62,449 nt of DNA. Origin: Gemmatimonadota bacterium. GTDB lineage: Bacteria; Gemmatimonadota; Gemmatimonadetes; Palauibacterales; Palauibacteraceae. Made by a program: the position numbers and the translations under genes. Positions 25,665-34,191 of this stretch are shown in pieces. The notes below the pieces were generated by a model. It had not been told where the DNA came from, did not search any database, and was given only the letters and a program-made list of their open reading frames with translations. The stretch spans positions 2,481 to 64,929 of the forward strand of contig JAGWBR010000007.1 in the NCBI GenBank assembly GCA_021295785.1, written 5' to 3'. Each line of letters begins with the position of its first letter. Position 1 is the stretch's first letter.

Positions 25665-27385
25665 CGCGAAGGCTGATCGCCGCCCGGACCGAGCCCCGCG
25701 AAGGGGTCGCCCTGCGCCCCCTCCCCTGCGTCCGGGGGCGCTGCCTCGTCCGGCCGGGTCGCCCATGCCGGGAACGGGAACTCCAACACGAGGGGCACCG
25801 GTAGTTCCGGCTGCGAGACTATCATCGTGCCGGGCTTGGATATGGTGGCGCGCTGGCGATGGGCCGGCGGCAAAAACGCGTACTCGGGACGCCCCGCCTC
25901 CGCGCTGTCCAGGCGGCCCACTACCCGCAGCGACGAATTGGCGATGATCCGGCGTTCAACTTCGCTTGCCGTCTGCTGGGCACCGATCAGGATCACTCCC
26001 AGCGAGCGGCCGCGCTCGGCGATGTCGAGCAGAATGTCCTTGATGGGGCTCCGGCCCTCGCGCGGCGCGTATTTGTTGAGCTCGTCGAGTACCACGAAAA
26101 GCAGGGGTTTGCGGCTGCCGGTTTCTTCCTTCCTTTCAAACGTCCTGCGCAGGACCACGCCAACCACGAAGCGCTGCGCCCGGCTTGAGAGCTTGGCGAT
26201 GTCCACCACCGCCAGCTGTTTCTGGAAATTGAGCCGGTGCTTGTCGGGGTTCGGTACGTCGCCCCGCACCAGATGCCCCAGGTCCTTGCCGCCCGCATGC
26301 AGCCGCCGCGCGAACGCGTTGATGGTGCCGGTGCCGATTGAGCGTCCCGCCCAGTCGTACCGGGTATCCTCGTCGTCCAGCAGGTCGCTCAGGGTGTTGG
26401 CCAGTTGCTTGAATGTGCGGCAGGTCACGCCGCCCACTCTGACGGCCCCGTCGCCGACCGCTTGGGCCTCGCGCTGGAGCCGGGCCGTGACGTTGTGGAC
26501 GACCATAGTGTATTGCTGGCGTTCGTCGTCGGCGTCGGCAAAGAGGAAGGGGAGCAATCCGTCGGTGCAGAACTCCTCCAGGGTCCAGAAGAACGCGGTC
26601 ACGCCACCGGCGCGGCTTCCGGTCATGGGGGCGGCGGAGGAATCTCCCGGCCGGGGCGGTGCCCACAGCTCCACACTCTGGAACGGCTCGGCGGGAAGGC
26701 CAAGGGCCGCGTAGCGCGCCGCCTGCTCGCCGTCCAGCTCGCGGTTGTCGCGGTCCAGAAACAGCAAGTCTTCACCCTTCACGTTGAAGACCAGCGCTTT
26801 GGTGTTGTGGGCTCCCGCGCCGAGTTCGCCGGAGCGGAACAAAGCGTGCAACAGGAAGATGGCGTAGCTGGTCTTGGTCGCTACGCCCGACACGCCGCTG
26901 ATGTTGACGTGGGCACCGCGGGTCCCGTCCAGAAACTCCAGGTTGGCGTGCACGATCTCGCCGTCTCGCGAAAGGCCCGCGGGGATCTTCCTCTTCATCC
27001 CGTCGAAAAACAGCGCCTGGTCGCGCGCGTCGCCCGTAGCCTTGCTAACCAACTGTCCGGGTAACGGAGTCACATAGACTTCGGGCTCGAAGCGCGTGGC
27101 CAGCACCCTGGCTGCTTCCGTGACTTCGGCGGGAAGCACTCCGTTCTCGATCAGGAACACGTCACTGTCGAAACGGGCACCCTCGTGGCGCGCCCGAAGG
27201 TCCGCCACCATCCCGTAGATCCTGATTGGCTCGCTCTGGCCGGGAAGTCTGCGCTCCAGCACCAACACATCGTCCAGCTGAAGGAACGCCCCTTCCCGGA
27301 CCGCGACCCAGAATTCGAGGGGCGTGGCGGGGTCGGTTCCGATAACGCGGCCGACCGCGGCGGAGGGGTCCAGTGGTTCGGTCAC
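25661..27385 (-). CDS. herA: HerA-type DNA translocase/helicase with atypical P-loop
   Basis: 574 residues if started at GTG 27383-27385, which overlaps the stop of a 22-codon leader frame (GTGA). HerA hexamers pump DNA and drive NurA and Mre11-Rad50 resection. The N-terminal HAS-like barrel (VGRVIGTDPATPLEFWVAV) is followed by the RecA-like ATPase. The P-loop is unusual: GVSGVATKTS (164-173) keeps the K-T pair but has T where the second glycine of G-x4-G-K should be. Walker B is normal (LFVVLDELN, 429-437). I recall related bacterial HerA-like proteins with similar GVATKTS loops, so this may be a subfamily trait rather than decay. The last 30 residues are acidic, Pro/Gly-rich and probably unstructured. 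The N-terminal boundary is the least certain part. Confidence 0.8.
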   Translation of the reverse strand: MTEPLDPSAAVGRVIGTDPATPLEFWVAVREGAFLQLDDVLVLERRLPGQSEPIRIYGMVADLRARHEGARFDSDVFLIENGVLPAEVTEAARVLATRFEPEVYVTPLPGQLVSKATGDARDQALFFDGMKRKIPAGLSRDGEIVHANLEFLDGTRGAHVNISGVSGVATKTSYAIFLLHALFRSGELGAGAHNTKALVFNVKGEDLLFLDRDNRELDGEQAARYAALGLPAEPFQSVELWAPPRPGDSSAAPMTGSRAGGVTAFFWTLEEFCTDGLLPFLFADADDERQQYTMVVHNVTARLQREAQAVGDGAVRVGGVTCRTFKQLANTLSDLLDDEDTRYDWAGRSIGTGTINAFARRLHAGGKDLGHLVRGDVPNPDKHRLNFQKQLAVVDIAKLSSRAQRFVVGVVLRRTFERKEETGSRKPLLFVVLDELNKYAPREGRSPIKDILLDIAERGRSLGVILIGAQQTASEVERRIIANSSLRVVGRLDSAEAGRPEYAFLPPAHRQRATISKPGTMIVSQPELPVPLVLEFPFPAWATRPDEAAPPDAGEGAQGDPFAGLGPGGDQPSR

Positions 27386-27450
27386 AAGAGGGTCGAAAAG
27401 TGCGACGCCCGCGGTTCGCGGTTCGAGTGAGTGCCGTTGTCCATCATCAT
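27382..27450 (-). other. Possible leader peptide frame coupled to herA
   Basis: A 22-codon frame starts with three consecutive ATGs (27450-27442) after AAGGCGG and ends at TGA 27384-27382, overlapping the GTG proposed for herA. The GTG itself has no Shine-Dalgarno, so herA translation may depend on ribosomes ending here. An alternative is a sequencing frameshift that would fuse this frame to herA. The frame lies 11 bp after the SulP stop, in the operon direction. Confidence 0.35.
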
Positions 27451-27461
27451 TCCGCCTTTTC

Positions 27462-29126
27462 TCACGAGCCCCGGGGCTCCAGGAGCCCGCGGGCCAAATG
27501 GCGGGCCTGATCCGGAGTGTCCACGACATGCGACGGCCTGACAACGCCCAGCACCCCCAACCCCCGCAGCGTCTTCGCCGGTGCGCCTCTCAGGCCCATC
27601 ACGATGCAGTGGGTGCGGGCCTTGCCCGCGGCTTCGAACAACCGCTCAAGCACCATGGCCGCGCTGTCGTCAACGTAGGTCGTCCTGGAGAAATCAAACA
27701 CCACCACATCGTGGGCCTGAATGTCGGGCACGATCACGCTGATCAGTCGGTTCGACGACGCGACGGTGAAGCTGCCGGTCAATGCCACCATGCCGACACG
27801 CGCCTGGAACGGATCGACGGCAGCCCACGGATCTTCCTGTTGGAAGAAGACCATGTCCAGAATCGGAATCGACAGCACGCTGTCCAGTTCCAGGTGTTCG
27901 ATCTGCCGGGCGTGGGCGAAGCCTGCGGCAATCAGGCCGATCGCGACGGCGGTGATCAGGTCGACGGTTACCGCCAGCAGGAGGGTCACCAACATCACGG
28001 CGAGGTGTTCCCCCCTGATCCGGTGAATGCGGCGCAGCAGCCGCCAGTCGATGATGTCCCACCCAACCCGAATCAGGACTCCGGCCAGGGCGGCGAACGG
28101 CACCACTGACACGGCGTTGCCCATACCCAGCGCCAGCACCAGCAGGGCCGCGGCGCAGAGCATGCCCGAGGCGCGGGTCCTGCCGCCTGCGCGGATGTTG
28201 CTGATTGTGCCGACGGTGCTTCCCGAACCGGGAAGGCCCCCGATCAAGCCGGCCACCACGTTCCCGATGCCCTGGCCCACAAGCTCGCGGTTCCCGTCGT
28301 GGCGGCTGGCGGTTAGTGAATCGGCCACGAGCGAAGTCAGCAGCGCGTCCACGCTGCCCAGGATCGCAATAATCAGCGCCGGCTGGATTGCGCTGACCAG
28401 GAACCCGGCCTCCGGGATCTCATACCAGGGGAGAGCCGGAATGCCGGCGGGCACGGTACCAATCGTGGGAACCGGTGCCGGGTAGACCAGCCCCACGGCG
28501 GTTCCGATCAGCAGCGCGGCCAGGGGAGCGGGAAGGTACCGGCTGATCCTGGTCGGCCAGAAAAAAGCGACCGCCGCGGTGCAAAGGCCCACCGTCAGCG
28601 CACCCTGATCGGCCAGCGGCAACGCACCTGGCAGGGCGCGCAGCACCCCCACCGCCCCGCCCCCCGTTGCGGGCTGCCCGATCATCGGCATCAGCTGGGT
28701 CAACACGATAGTGACCCCAATACCCGACATGAACCCCGACACCACCAGGTGAGGCGTGTAGCCAGCAAACCTGCCCACCTTGGTCAGGCCGAGCCCTATC
28801 TGGATGAGGCCGGCCAACACGACAATCGCCATCGCCTCGGGCAGCGTGGAGGCGTGGCTGGTGAACACCACCGCCATCGCCAGGGTCATCGGCCCGGTCG
28901 GCCCCGATATCTGGGACCTGGTGCCGCCGAACAGACTCGCAAAGAACCCGACGGCCACCGCGCCGTACAGGCCTGCCGCGGCCCCCATCCCCGACGCGAC
29001 GCCAAAGCCCAGCGCGACGGGCAGTCCAACCACCGTCGCGGTCAGGCCGCCGAACAGGTCGCCGCGCAGGGTCGGCGGGAGGGCCCTTAACACGGCGGAG
29101 ACTGCAGACACCGCGACGGGGGGCAA
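27462..29126 (-). CDS. SulP-family anion transporter with STAS domain
   Basis: 554 residues. SulP carriers move sulfate, bicarbonate or dicarboxylates across the inner membrane. About 10-12 hydrophobic spans fill residues 20-420; the family signature region ISGPTGPMTLAMAVVF and the GLIGGLPGSGSTVGTISNIRAGG segment of the second half are clear. A C-terminal STAS domain (about 425-540) has VVVFDFSRTTYVDDSAAMVL, with the usual phosphorylatable-loop position. The start is uncertain (TTG 29124-29126 or a nearby GTG), with no obvious Shine-Dalgarno. It lies only 11 bp before the herA leader frame on the same strand, so it is probably the first gene of the resection operon transcript, though functionally unrelated. 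Substrate cannot be assigned. Confidence 0.88.
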   Translation of the reverse strand: MPPVAVSAVSAVLRALPPTLRGDLFGGLTATVVGLPVALGFGVASGMGAAAGLYGAVAVGFFASLFGGTRSQISGPTGPMTLAMAVVFTSHASTLPEAMAIVVLAGLIQIGLGLTKVGRFAGYTPHLVVSGFMSGIGVTIVLTQLMPMIGQPATGGGAVGVLRALPGALPLADQGALTVGLCTAAVAFFWPTRISRYLPAPLAALLIGTAVGLVYPAPVPTIGTVPAGIPALPWYEIPEAGFLVSAIQPALIIAILGSVDALLTSLVADSLTASRHDGNRELVGQGIGNVVAGLIGGLPGSGSTVGTISNIRAGGRTRASGMLCAAALLVLALGMGNAVSVVPFAALAGVLIRVGWDIIDWRLLRRIHRIRGEHLAVMLVTLLLAVTVDLITAVAIGLIAAGFAHARQIEHLELDSVLSIPILDMVFFQQEDPWAAVDPFQARVGMVALTGSFTVASSNRLISVIVPDIQAHDVVVFDFSRTTYVDDSAAMVLERLFEAAGKARTHCIVMGLRGAPAKTLRGLGVLGVVRPSHVVDTPDQARHLARGLLEPRGS

Positions 29127-29207
29127 TAGTCAGCCGGCATTTGGCCGCGGCTGGGGCGAATCCTGCGAGTGCTGGAGTTTAGAGCGGCTGCAAGCCATCT
29201 TTGCGGG

Positions 29208-29618
29208 GTGGAACTGAAATTCGGGATTGTCTGCGACGCGGCCAACGTTGATGCCAGCGGGAAACTCAACATCCTGGGCGTCTTTGACACGATCATGGGC
29301 CGCGAGGCACCCGTCAGACGCCCCTCCTTCACGCTTGTCCTTCGCATGGAAGCCCCCAGCATCGAGGGCACGACCCATCAAGTGGCGATCCGGCTGGTGG
29401 ATGCCGACGGGAATTCGCTCATCGAGGCCTCGCTTGGCGAGGGAGTCGTGTTCAGGCAGACCGGTCCCGGCCGCCCCCTGCGGGCCCAGGTGCTCGCGCC
29501 CATGGAGGGCCTGACTTTCCCCAACTTCGGAGATTATGAATTCCACGTGGTGGTCAACGGGAGCTCGCTGGGAGCGATCCCGATTTACGTGCAGGAAGCG
29601 CCGACCAAAACCGCTTAA
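29208..29618 (+). CDS. DUF6941-like protein of unknown function
   Basis: 136 residues from GTG 29208 (MELKFGIVCDAANVDASGKL when read as Met). I recall this start pattern, FGIVCDAANVDASGKLNILGVFD, as that of small uncharacterised proteins grouped as DUF6941; the beta-rich body (FTLVLRMEAPSIEG, HQVAIRLVDADGN, YEFHVVVNGSSLG) fits a single beta-sandwich. No signal peptide or metal motif is present. An upstream GTG at 29169 adds 13 unconserved residues. It is divergent from the SulP gene and its stop overlaps that of the convergent spermidine-synthase-like gene by four bases. Function is unknown. Confidence 0.65.
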   Translation: MELKFGIVCDAANVDASGKLNILGVFDTIMGREAPVRRPSFTLVLRMEAPSIEGTTHQVAIRLVDADGNSLIEASLGEGVVFRQTGPGRPLRAQVLAPMEGLTFPNFGDYEFHVVVNGSSLGAIPIYVQEAPTKTA

Positions 29619-31951
29619 CTCCCGCCGTCGTCACGGCCACCTTCACGGCCACCGCCACGCGCACCCTGGCGATCGTTCAGCACGGGTCCGCCCCCGACGT
29701 AGGCGTAGAGATCATCTTGGTTCATGATGAGGTAGGCCCCGATCTGGCCGGGCGGCCCCAGGTCCTGCAGGGCCAGTTCGCTGGTGCCGGCCCGTTCAAG
29801 GGTGGCGGAATATTCGGCGGCCGTGACCGGGCTGCGGGTCGCGAGGAGCAGACCTCCCGATCCCCCGCGCGCGGACGCGGACCAAAGAGAGATGTTGGGC
29901 AACCGGTCGAACGCCGTCCGGAGGATTGCCCGGTAGGTCGATTCGTCCGTCTTCTCATCGGGGAGGGACTGGAGGAACACCCCGCTCGGCGAAAGGCGCT
30001 GGTCCACCAGTGCGTAGAACTCGCCCGTGAACAACGTCCACCCAAGAGCCGACTGGAACTCGGTCCCGTCTGCGACGATGATGTCGTATTGGTGGTCCGA
30101 GGCGCGCAGAAAATCCCTGTGGTCCCCGGTATGGGTCGTGACAGCCGAATCCGCATGCAGGTCGAAATGAACAGCACTGGCCGCGAACACCGCGGCCGAC
30201 CGGTCCACCACATCCACCCGGGGCACGCCGTGGGCGAGCAGAATCTCGGTGGAGAGGCCGCCCCTGGCTCCGAGCACCAGTGCGTCCTGGGCGAGTGGCT
30301 GGAACAGGGTCGGCAGATGACCGGCCAGCAGCGCCTCGGTGGCGAGCTCGTCGATGTCATTCCTCATTACCGGCCGGCCGTTGACCAGGGTCACCTTGAT
30401 CCGGGACCCGGGATAGTCGAACACCGCCACGGAGCTCTCCCAGCCGTCTTCGTACAGCACGAGGTTGGGGAGTTGTGAGTGGTAGGCCCCGACGAAATGA
30501 GGCGGACGGACAACGCCGGCCAACACAGTCGCAACACCCAATGCTGCCCAACTCCATGCAGGAAGCCGGGCGCGGCCGCTTGACCGGAGCGTCAGTCCGC
30601 CGATGATGACGCACGAGCCCACCAGGAACATGACGAAAATCCCAAGGCTCGCTTTAATCAACACCATGAATACGGCGGCGATCGCGGCGGCTTCGGCACA
30701 CCCCAGGATGAACTCTCCCGAAAAACGCCCCGCCCGTTCGCGGAAACCGGCCGCGCCCACGCCGGCGGACGCCAGGGGGATCAGCGCCCCGAGCAATACC
30801 GCCGCCGGCAACACCAGAATGACGGCGGCCAGAAGGTCGTGGGTCAGGCCGCTGTCGCCTGGGGCCAGTTCCAGGCTGCGCCGCCCAATGGCCGGTGCGA
30901 TCAACATTCCGGCGACCACCACGGCGCCCAGGCATAGGTGCACCGTCCCGAGTCTGGCGAGTATCGACCGGCGGCGGCCGGTCAATGGCGGACCCCCGGG
31001 TTCGGGGTGCCGCCCGGGACGGCCCGACCTGGCCGCGGCTTCGCCGACCAGGCATCCGATGGCCACGCCGACCAGCAGCACGCAGAGCAGCAGGGGCAGG
31101 GCCCGGGCGTCATGTGAACCGTAGATCTGAATCAGGCGGGCCCAGGCGATGAACAACCCGGTTAGCAGGAACCCAAACCAGGCCCCCGATCCGATCGGGA
31201 CCAGCGGTTCCGGGCTGAAGGCGGCGCTGCCTCCGGACCGGGGTGCCGCGGGCCGGGCGGGACTGGCCCATGCCGCGGCCGCCGCCAACACAAACGCGAG
31301 CGCGGCCAGCAGAAGTGCACGAGACACGCCCAGCGCGGTCATCAACGACAGGGCCGCCAGGGCACATGCCGCCCCGCCCCCCCCCGCCGCCCAGGCCGCG
31401 GCTGCTCCGATACTCGGGACCACTCGCCCGCCGCGACTGGTAGTGTCGGCGACCACCGCCGGGAGCCCCATTCCGAGCACAAAGCCGCTGGGGGCGAACA
31501 ACACCGCGGACCCGGCGAACCCGAGCAGTGCCGCGCCCAGATTTCCGGCGGGCAGCCGGGGTCGCAGGGCAGGGAGCAGGTCGGCCACGGCTGGGATGGT
31601 CAGTGTGGACAGGGCCGCGAGCCCGCCGGCGGAGAGCAGGATCAGCGTCATCACCCGCATTGGCTGCACGGCGCTGTCGGTGTCGGCGCCGGGGCCCCCG
31701 GTACCCTGCCACCGCGACCTGAACCGCCGCCCGCTGACCGTTGCGCCGATTCCCAGGGCCGCCGCAAACGCGGCACCAACGGCCCCGTACACAACCAGCG
31801 TCCCGCCGAACAAAAGATTGGTTTCGTGTATCCACGCAAAGAGGCAGGCAAACGCTCCCGCCCCGGTAAGGAAACCAGCCGCCGCCCGGGCGACCGGTTG
31901 GGTCAGGCGTGCCTGCGGCCCGCCCCCGGCCTCAGAGTCCCGAGCCGACAC
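29615..31951 (-). CDS. Membrane-anchored spermidine-synthase-like protein
   Basis: 778 residues. The N-terminal 470 or so are hydrophobic, with about 12-14 membrane spans resembling the carrier-like module fused to SpeE in many bacteria. From about 490 there is a soluble aminopropyltransferase/Rossmann domain: FDYPGSRIKVTLVNGRPV, LATEALLAGHLPTLF, ALVLGARGGLSTEILL (SAM or decarboxylated-SAM loop), HTGDHRDFLRAS and YDIIVADG. In true spermidine synthases the motif is GGGDG; here it is GARGG, so polyamine synthesis is uncertain. The C-terminal tail is Gly/Arg/Asp-rich. It overlaps the MFS gene by 20 bases and ends the binding-protein operon. It could modify or move a substrate of the system. Confidence 0.8.
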   Translation of the reverse strand: MSARDSEAGGGPQARLTQPVARAAAGFLTGAGAFACLFAWIHETNLLFGGTLVVYGAVGAAFAAALGIGATVSGRRFRSRWQGTGGPGADTDSAVQPMRVMTLILLSAGGLAALSTLTIPAVADLLPALRPRLPAGNLGAALLGFAGSAVLFAPSGFVLGMGLPAVVADTTSRGGRVVPSIGAAAAWAAGGGGAACALAALSLMTALGVSRALLLAALAFVLAAAAAWASPARPAAPRSGGSAAFSPEPLVPIGSGAWFGFLLTGLFIAWARLIQIYGSHDARALPLLLCVLLVGVAIGCLVGEAAARSGRPGRHPEPGGPPLTGRRRSILARLGTVHLCLGAVVVAGMLIAPAIGRRSLELAPGDSGLTHDLLAAVILVLPAAVLLGALIPLASAGVGAAGFRERAGRFSGEFILGCAEAAAIAAVFMVLIKASLGIFVMFLVGSCVIIGGLTLRSSGRARLPAWSWAALGVATVLAGVVRPPHFVGAYHSQLPNLVLYEDGWESSVAVFDYPGSRIKVTLVNGRPVMRNDIDELATEALLAGHLPTLFQPLAQDALVLGARGGLSTEILLAHGVPRVDVVDRSAAVFAASAVHFDLHADSAVTTHTGDHRDFLRASDHQYDIIVADGTEFQSALGWTLFTGEFYALVDQRLSPSGVFLQSLPDEKTDESTYRAILRTAFDRLPNISLWSASARGGSGGLLLATRSPVTAAEYSATLERAGTSELALQDLGPPGQIGAYLIMNQDDLYAYVGGGPVLNDRQGARGGGREGGRDDGGS

Positions 31952-33275
31952 GGGGCCTTATCGGGATTTGGAGCCGGCGGAGCGTGGATTCAACGGTCGG
32001 CCCCCGGAAACGGATTCGCTCGTCACTCAGCAGATACGAGAACAGGTATCCGCAACCCAACATCAGGATGCCGACCAGGAAGCAATACATGACCGCGCGG
32101 CTGGGGTAGGCGTCCTTGAGGTAGCCCACGTAGAGGGGGCCGAAAGTCCCGGCCACCGCCCAGGCCGAGAGCATCGCCCCGTAGACCTGCGCCATGCGCT
32201 TGATTCCGAACACCTCCAGCACGAACGAGGGCATGGTGGCGAAGCCGCCCCCGAAACAGAGCAGCACGTAGCACACCAGAGCCGAAAAGACCCAGGGGTT
32301 GGTTTCGGTCATCAAGACACCGAACACCACCATCTGCGATGCCAACAGAAGTTTGAACACGCTGGCACGCCCGATTCGGTCGGACAGCAGCCCGAAGAAC
32401 AGCCGGCCCAACCCGTTGCACACCGAACTGGCCGCGATCAGCGTGGCCCCGTAGTCGGCCAGCACGGCAGGCTCGATGGTGGGATCGGCCAGGCCCCAAA
32501 CCTCCTGCAGCAGCTCGGACTGGAAACTGATTACCGAGATACCGGCGGCGATGTTGAAAAAGAACACCATCCACATCACCGCGAACTTGCCCGACCGCAG
32601 ATAAGGACCAATTGGTTCGTGCCCCAGCTCCCGTACGCCGTGGCCGGCGGCCGCGACGGCTTCGGCTTCTCCTTCCTCGGGTGGATTGCGGAGCAGGATC
32701 GAACTCGGCACCAAGATGGCTGCGAAGACCACTCCCAGCCAGAGGAACACCGACGCCAGGTCGCCTTCGGTCCTGGCGACAAGCAGCGGTGCGAGGATCT
32801 TGCTCAGAAGAAGGGCGCCGACCCCGAACCCCATTACCACCGTCCCGGTCATGAGTCCCTTCCGGTCGGGGAACCACTTGGCCACGGTCGCCACGGGCGT
32901 GACGTATCCCAGGCCGATTCCGGCCCCGCCAATCACTCCGTAGCCCAAATAGAAGAGCCACAGACTGTCCAGTCGGAGTGACAGAGCCGCGATGGCATAT
33001 CCGCCGGAGAATAGCAAGCTGCCGGTGACCGCGAGCTTCCGCGGTCCGAGCCGGGGCAGTGCCTGACCGGCCCAGGCGGCGGAAATGCCAACACAGAAAA
33101 TGGTGGTACTGAATGCCCAGGCTGTCTCGGTGTAGGTCCATCCGGCCTGTCGCACCAGCATCACCTGGAAGTAGCTCCAGGCGTACACGGTACCCAGGCA
33201 CAGCTGAACGAGCGTGCACAAGATGGCGATGCCGCCGCGCGGAACCTCCGGAAACGACAGCCGACTCCTGGTCAT
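31932..33275 (-). CDS. MFS transporter, OFA (oxalate/formate antiporter-like) family
   Basis: 447 residues with 12 predicted spans. The N-terminal LCLGTVYAWSYFQVML and GIGLGYVTPVATVAKWFPDRKGLMTGTVV regions are characteristic of OFA-type carriers, which exchange small carboxylates such as oxalate and formate or take up pyruvate and similar acids. The second half has LSDRIGRASVFKLL after TM8. The start ATG (33273-33275) lies 45 bp after the Cache/HAMP sensor gene. Position between a sensor and a synthase-like gene suggests its substrate is what the binding protein and sensor detect. Exact substrate unknown. Confidence 0.85.
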   Translation of the reverse strand: MTRSRLSFPEVPRGGIAILCTLVQLCLGTVYAWSYFQVMLVRQAGWTYTETAWAFSTTIFCVGISAAWAGQALPRLGPRKLAVTGSLLFSGGYAIAALSLRLDSLWLFYLGYGVIGGAGIGLGYVTPVATVAKWFPDRKGLMTGTVVMGFGVGALLLSKILAPLLVARTEGDLASVFLWLGVVFAAILVPSSILLRNPPEEGEAEAVAAAGHGVRELGHEPIGPYLRSGKFAVMWMVFFFNIAAGISVISFQSELLQEVWGLADPTIEPAVLADYGATLIAASSVCNGLGRLFFGLLSDRIGRASVFKLLLASQMVVFGVLMTETNPWVFSALVCYVLLCFGGGFATMPSFVLEVFGIKRMAQVYGAMLSAWAVAGTFGPLYVGYLKDAYPSRAVMYCFLVGILMLGCGYLFSYLLSDERIRFRGPTVESTLRRLQIPIRPRVGSGL

Positions 33276-33320
33276 TTCAGAGCCGCACGGTCGCCGACCG
33301 GTATTTCACTGGCCGTATTC

Positions 33321-34160
33321 TCACTGACCGGGTTGTTGGGTCAGGCGCCGAAAATGCAGAAACAGTCTGGCAAGGGTACCGACCTCGTCGTCGCGGGCGA
33401 GCACGGAATCACCCGGAAATTCCCTGTCGATGGGGGCGCTGCCGGTACCATCGGTCCCGTCGGCGTGCGGATCCTCGGCCTGGCCCCGTGCCAACTCCAC
33501 GGCGTAGGCGAGTAGTTCGGCAAGCGGACGGGCGGCAAGGTTCACAAAAAAGATCGACGCGAAAATCCCAACGAACAGGATGATGCAGACGAGCCATACC
33601 TGTTGGCCAATGGCTCGCGTGACCTTCTGGTTCACCAGTTGCAGATTGGTGCCGACATGCACCGTCCCGCCGTACCCCGCCAATATCGGACTGCCTACCT
33701 CAATGAAGTCGCCGGTCTGATCTTCGCGCATGCCCGACAGGGTTCGCTCAACCGGATCATGGTAGGAGTGGTCTCCGGTCCGGATCTCTTCGGGAATGCC
33801 GGGCACGAAAGTGTGCGCGAGAAATTCGCCGTTCTCGTCGGTGATATAGACGTAACTGATGCCCTCAACCTCAATGAATTGGTCGATCAGGGCCTGCAGC
33901 GACGACAGGTTCTGGTTGAGAAGAATATCAACGCTGGCGCTGGCGATGGTGCTTGAAATGTTGCGGGCGTTGGTTGCGTACTCCTCCGACAGCTGGGTGT
34001 CCACGGTGTAGATGGTGAGCGACGACGTGGACAGCACGATCAAACCGAACACGGCGAAAATTCCGAAACGGGTGAGCCTGAAGAGTTTCTGGATGCGGAA
34101 CTTGCCCGAGCCGGTTCCCGTGGCGAGCTGGAATAGCAGTTTGGCTCTGGATGTGCTCAT
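33321..34160 (-). CDS. Membrane sensor with Cache-like periplasmic domain and HAMP, no output domain
   Basis: 279 residues. A cytoplasmic basic N-terminus precedes TM1 (about 33-52); a periplasmic domain of about 135 residues (55-187) has ISYVYITDENGEFLAHTF, the core strand of Cache-type ligand-binding domains, and VHVGTNLQ; TM2 is at about 189-210, then AARPLAELLAYAVELARGQ, a HAMP-like linker. The protein then stops after LARLFLHFRRLTQ, with no kinase, GGDEF, cyclase or methyl-accepting region. Such binding-protein/Cache pairs usually feed a kinase or cyclase in the same operon. Here the next gene is an MFS carrier, so the output may be a separate protein or the carrier itself (inference). 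31 bp separate it from the binding-protein gene. Confidence 0.75.
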   Translation of the reverse strand: MSTSRAKLLFQLATGTGSGKFRIQKLFRLTRFGIFAVFGLIVLSTSSLTIYTVDTQLSEEYATNARNISSTIASASVDILLNQNLSSLQALIDQFIEVEGISYVYITDENGEFLAHTFVPGIPEEIRTGDHSYHDPVERTLSGMREDQTGDFIEVGSPILAGYGGTVHVGTNLQLVNQKVTRAIGQQVWLVCIILFVGIFASIFFVNLAARPLAELLAYAVELARGQAEDPHADGTDGTGSAPIDREFPGDSVLARDDEVGTLARLFLHFRRLTQQPGQ

Positions 34161-34191
34161 TGCACGGATTCTCTGCTCTTGCTGGCCGCTC

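Noticed and set aside
31149-32981. A 610-codon open frame opposite the synthase-like and MFS genes
   Set aside because: Antisense shadow; spans the junction of two overlapping real genes.
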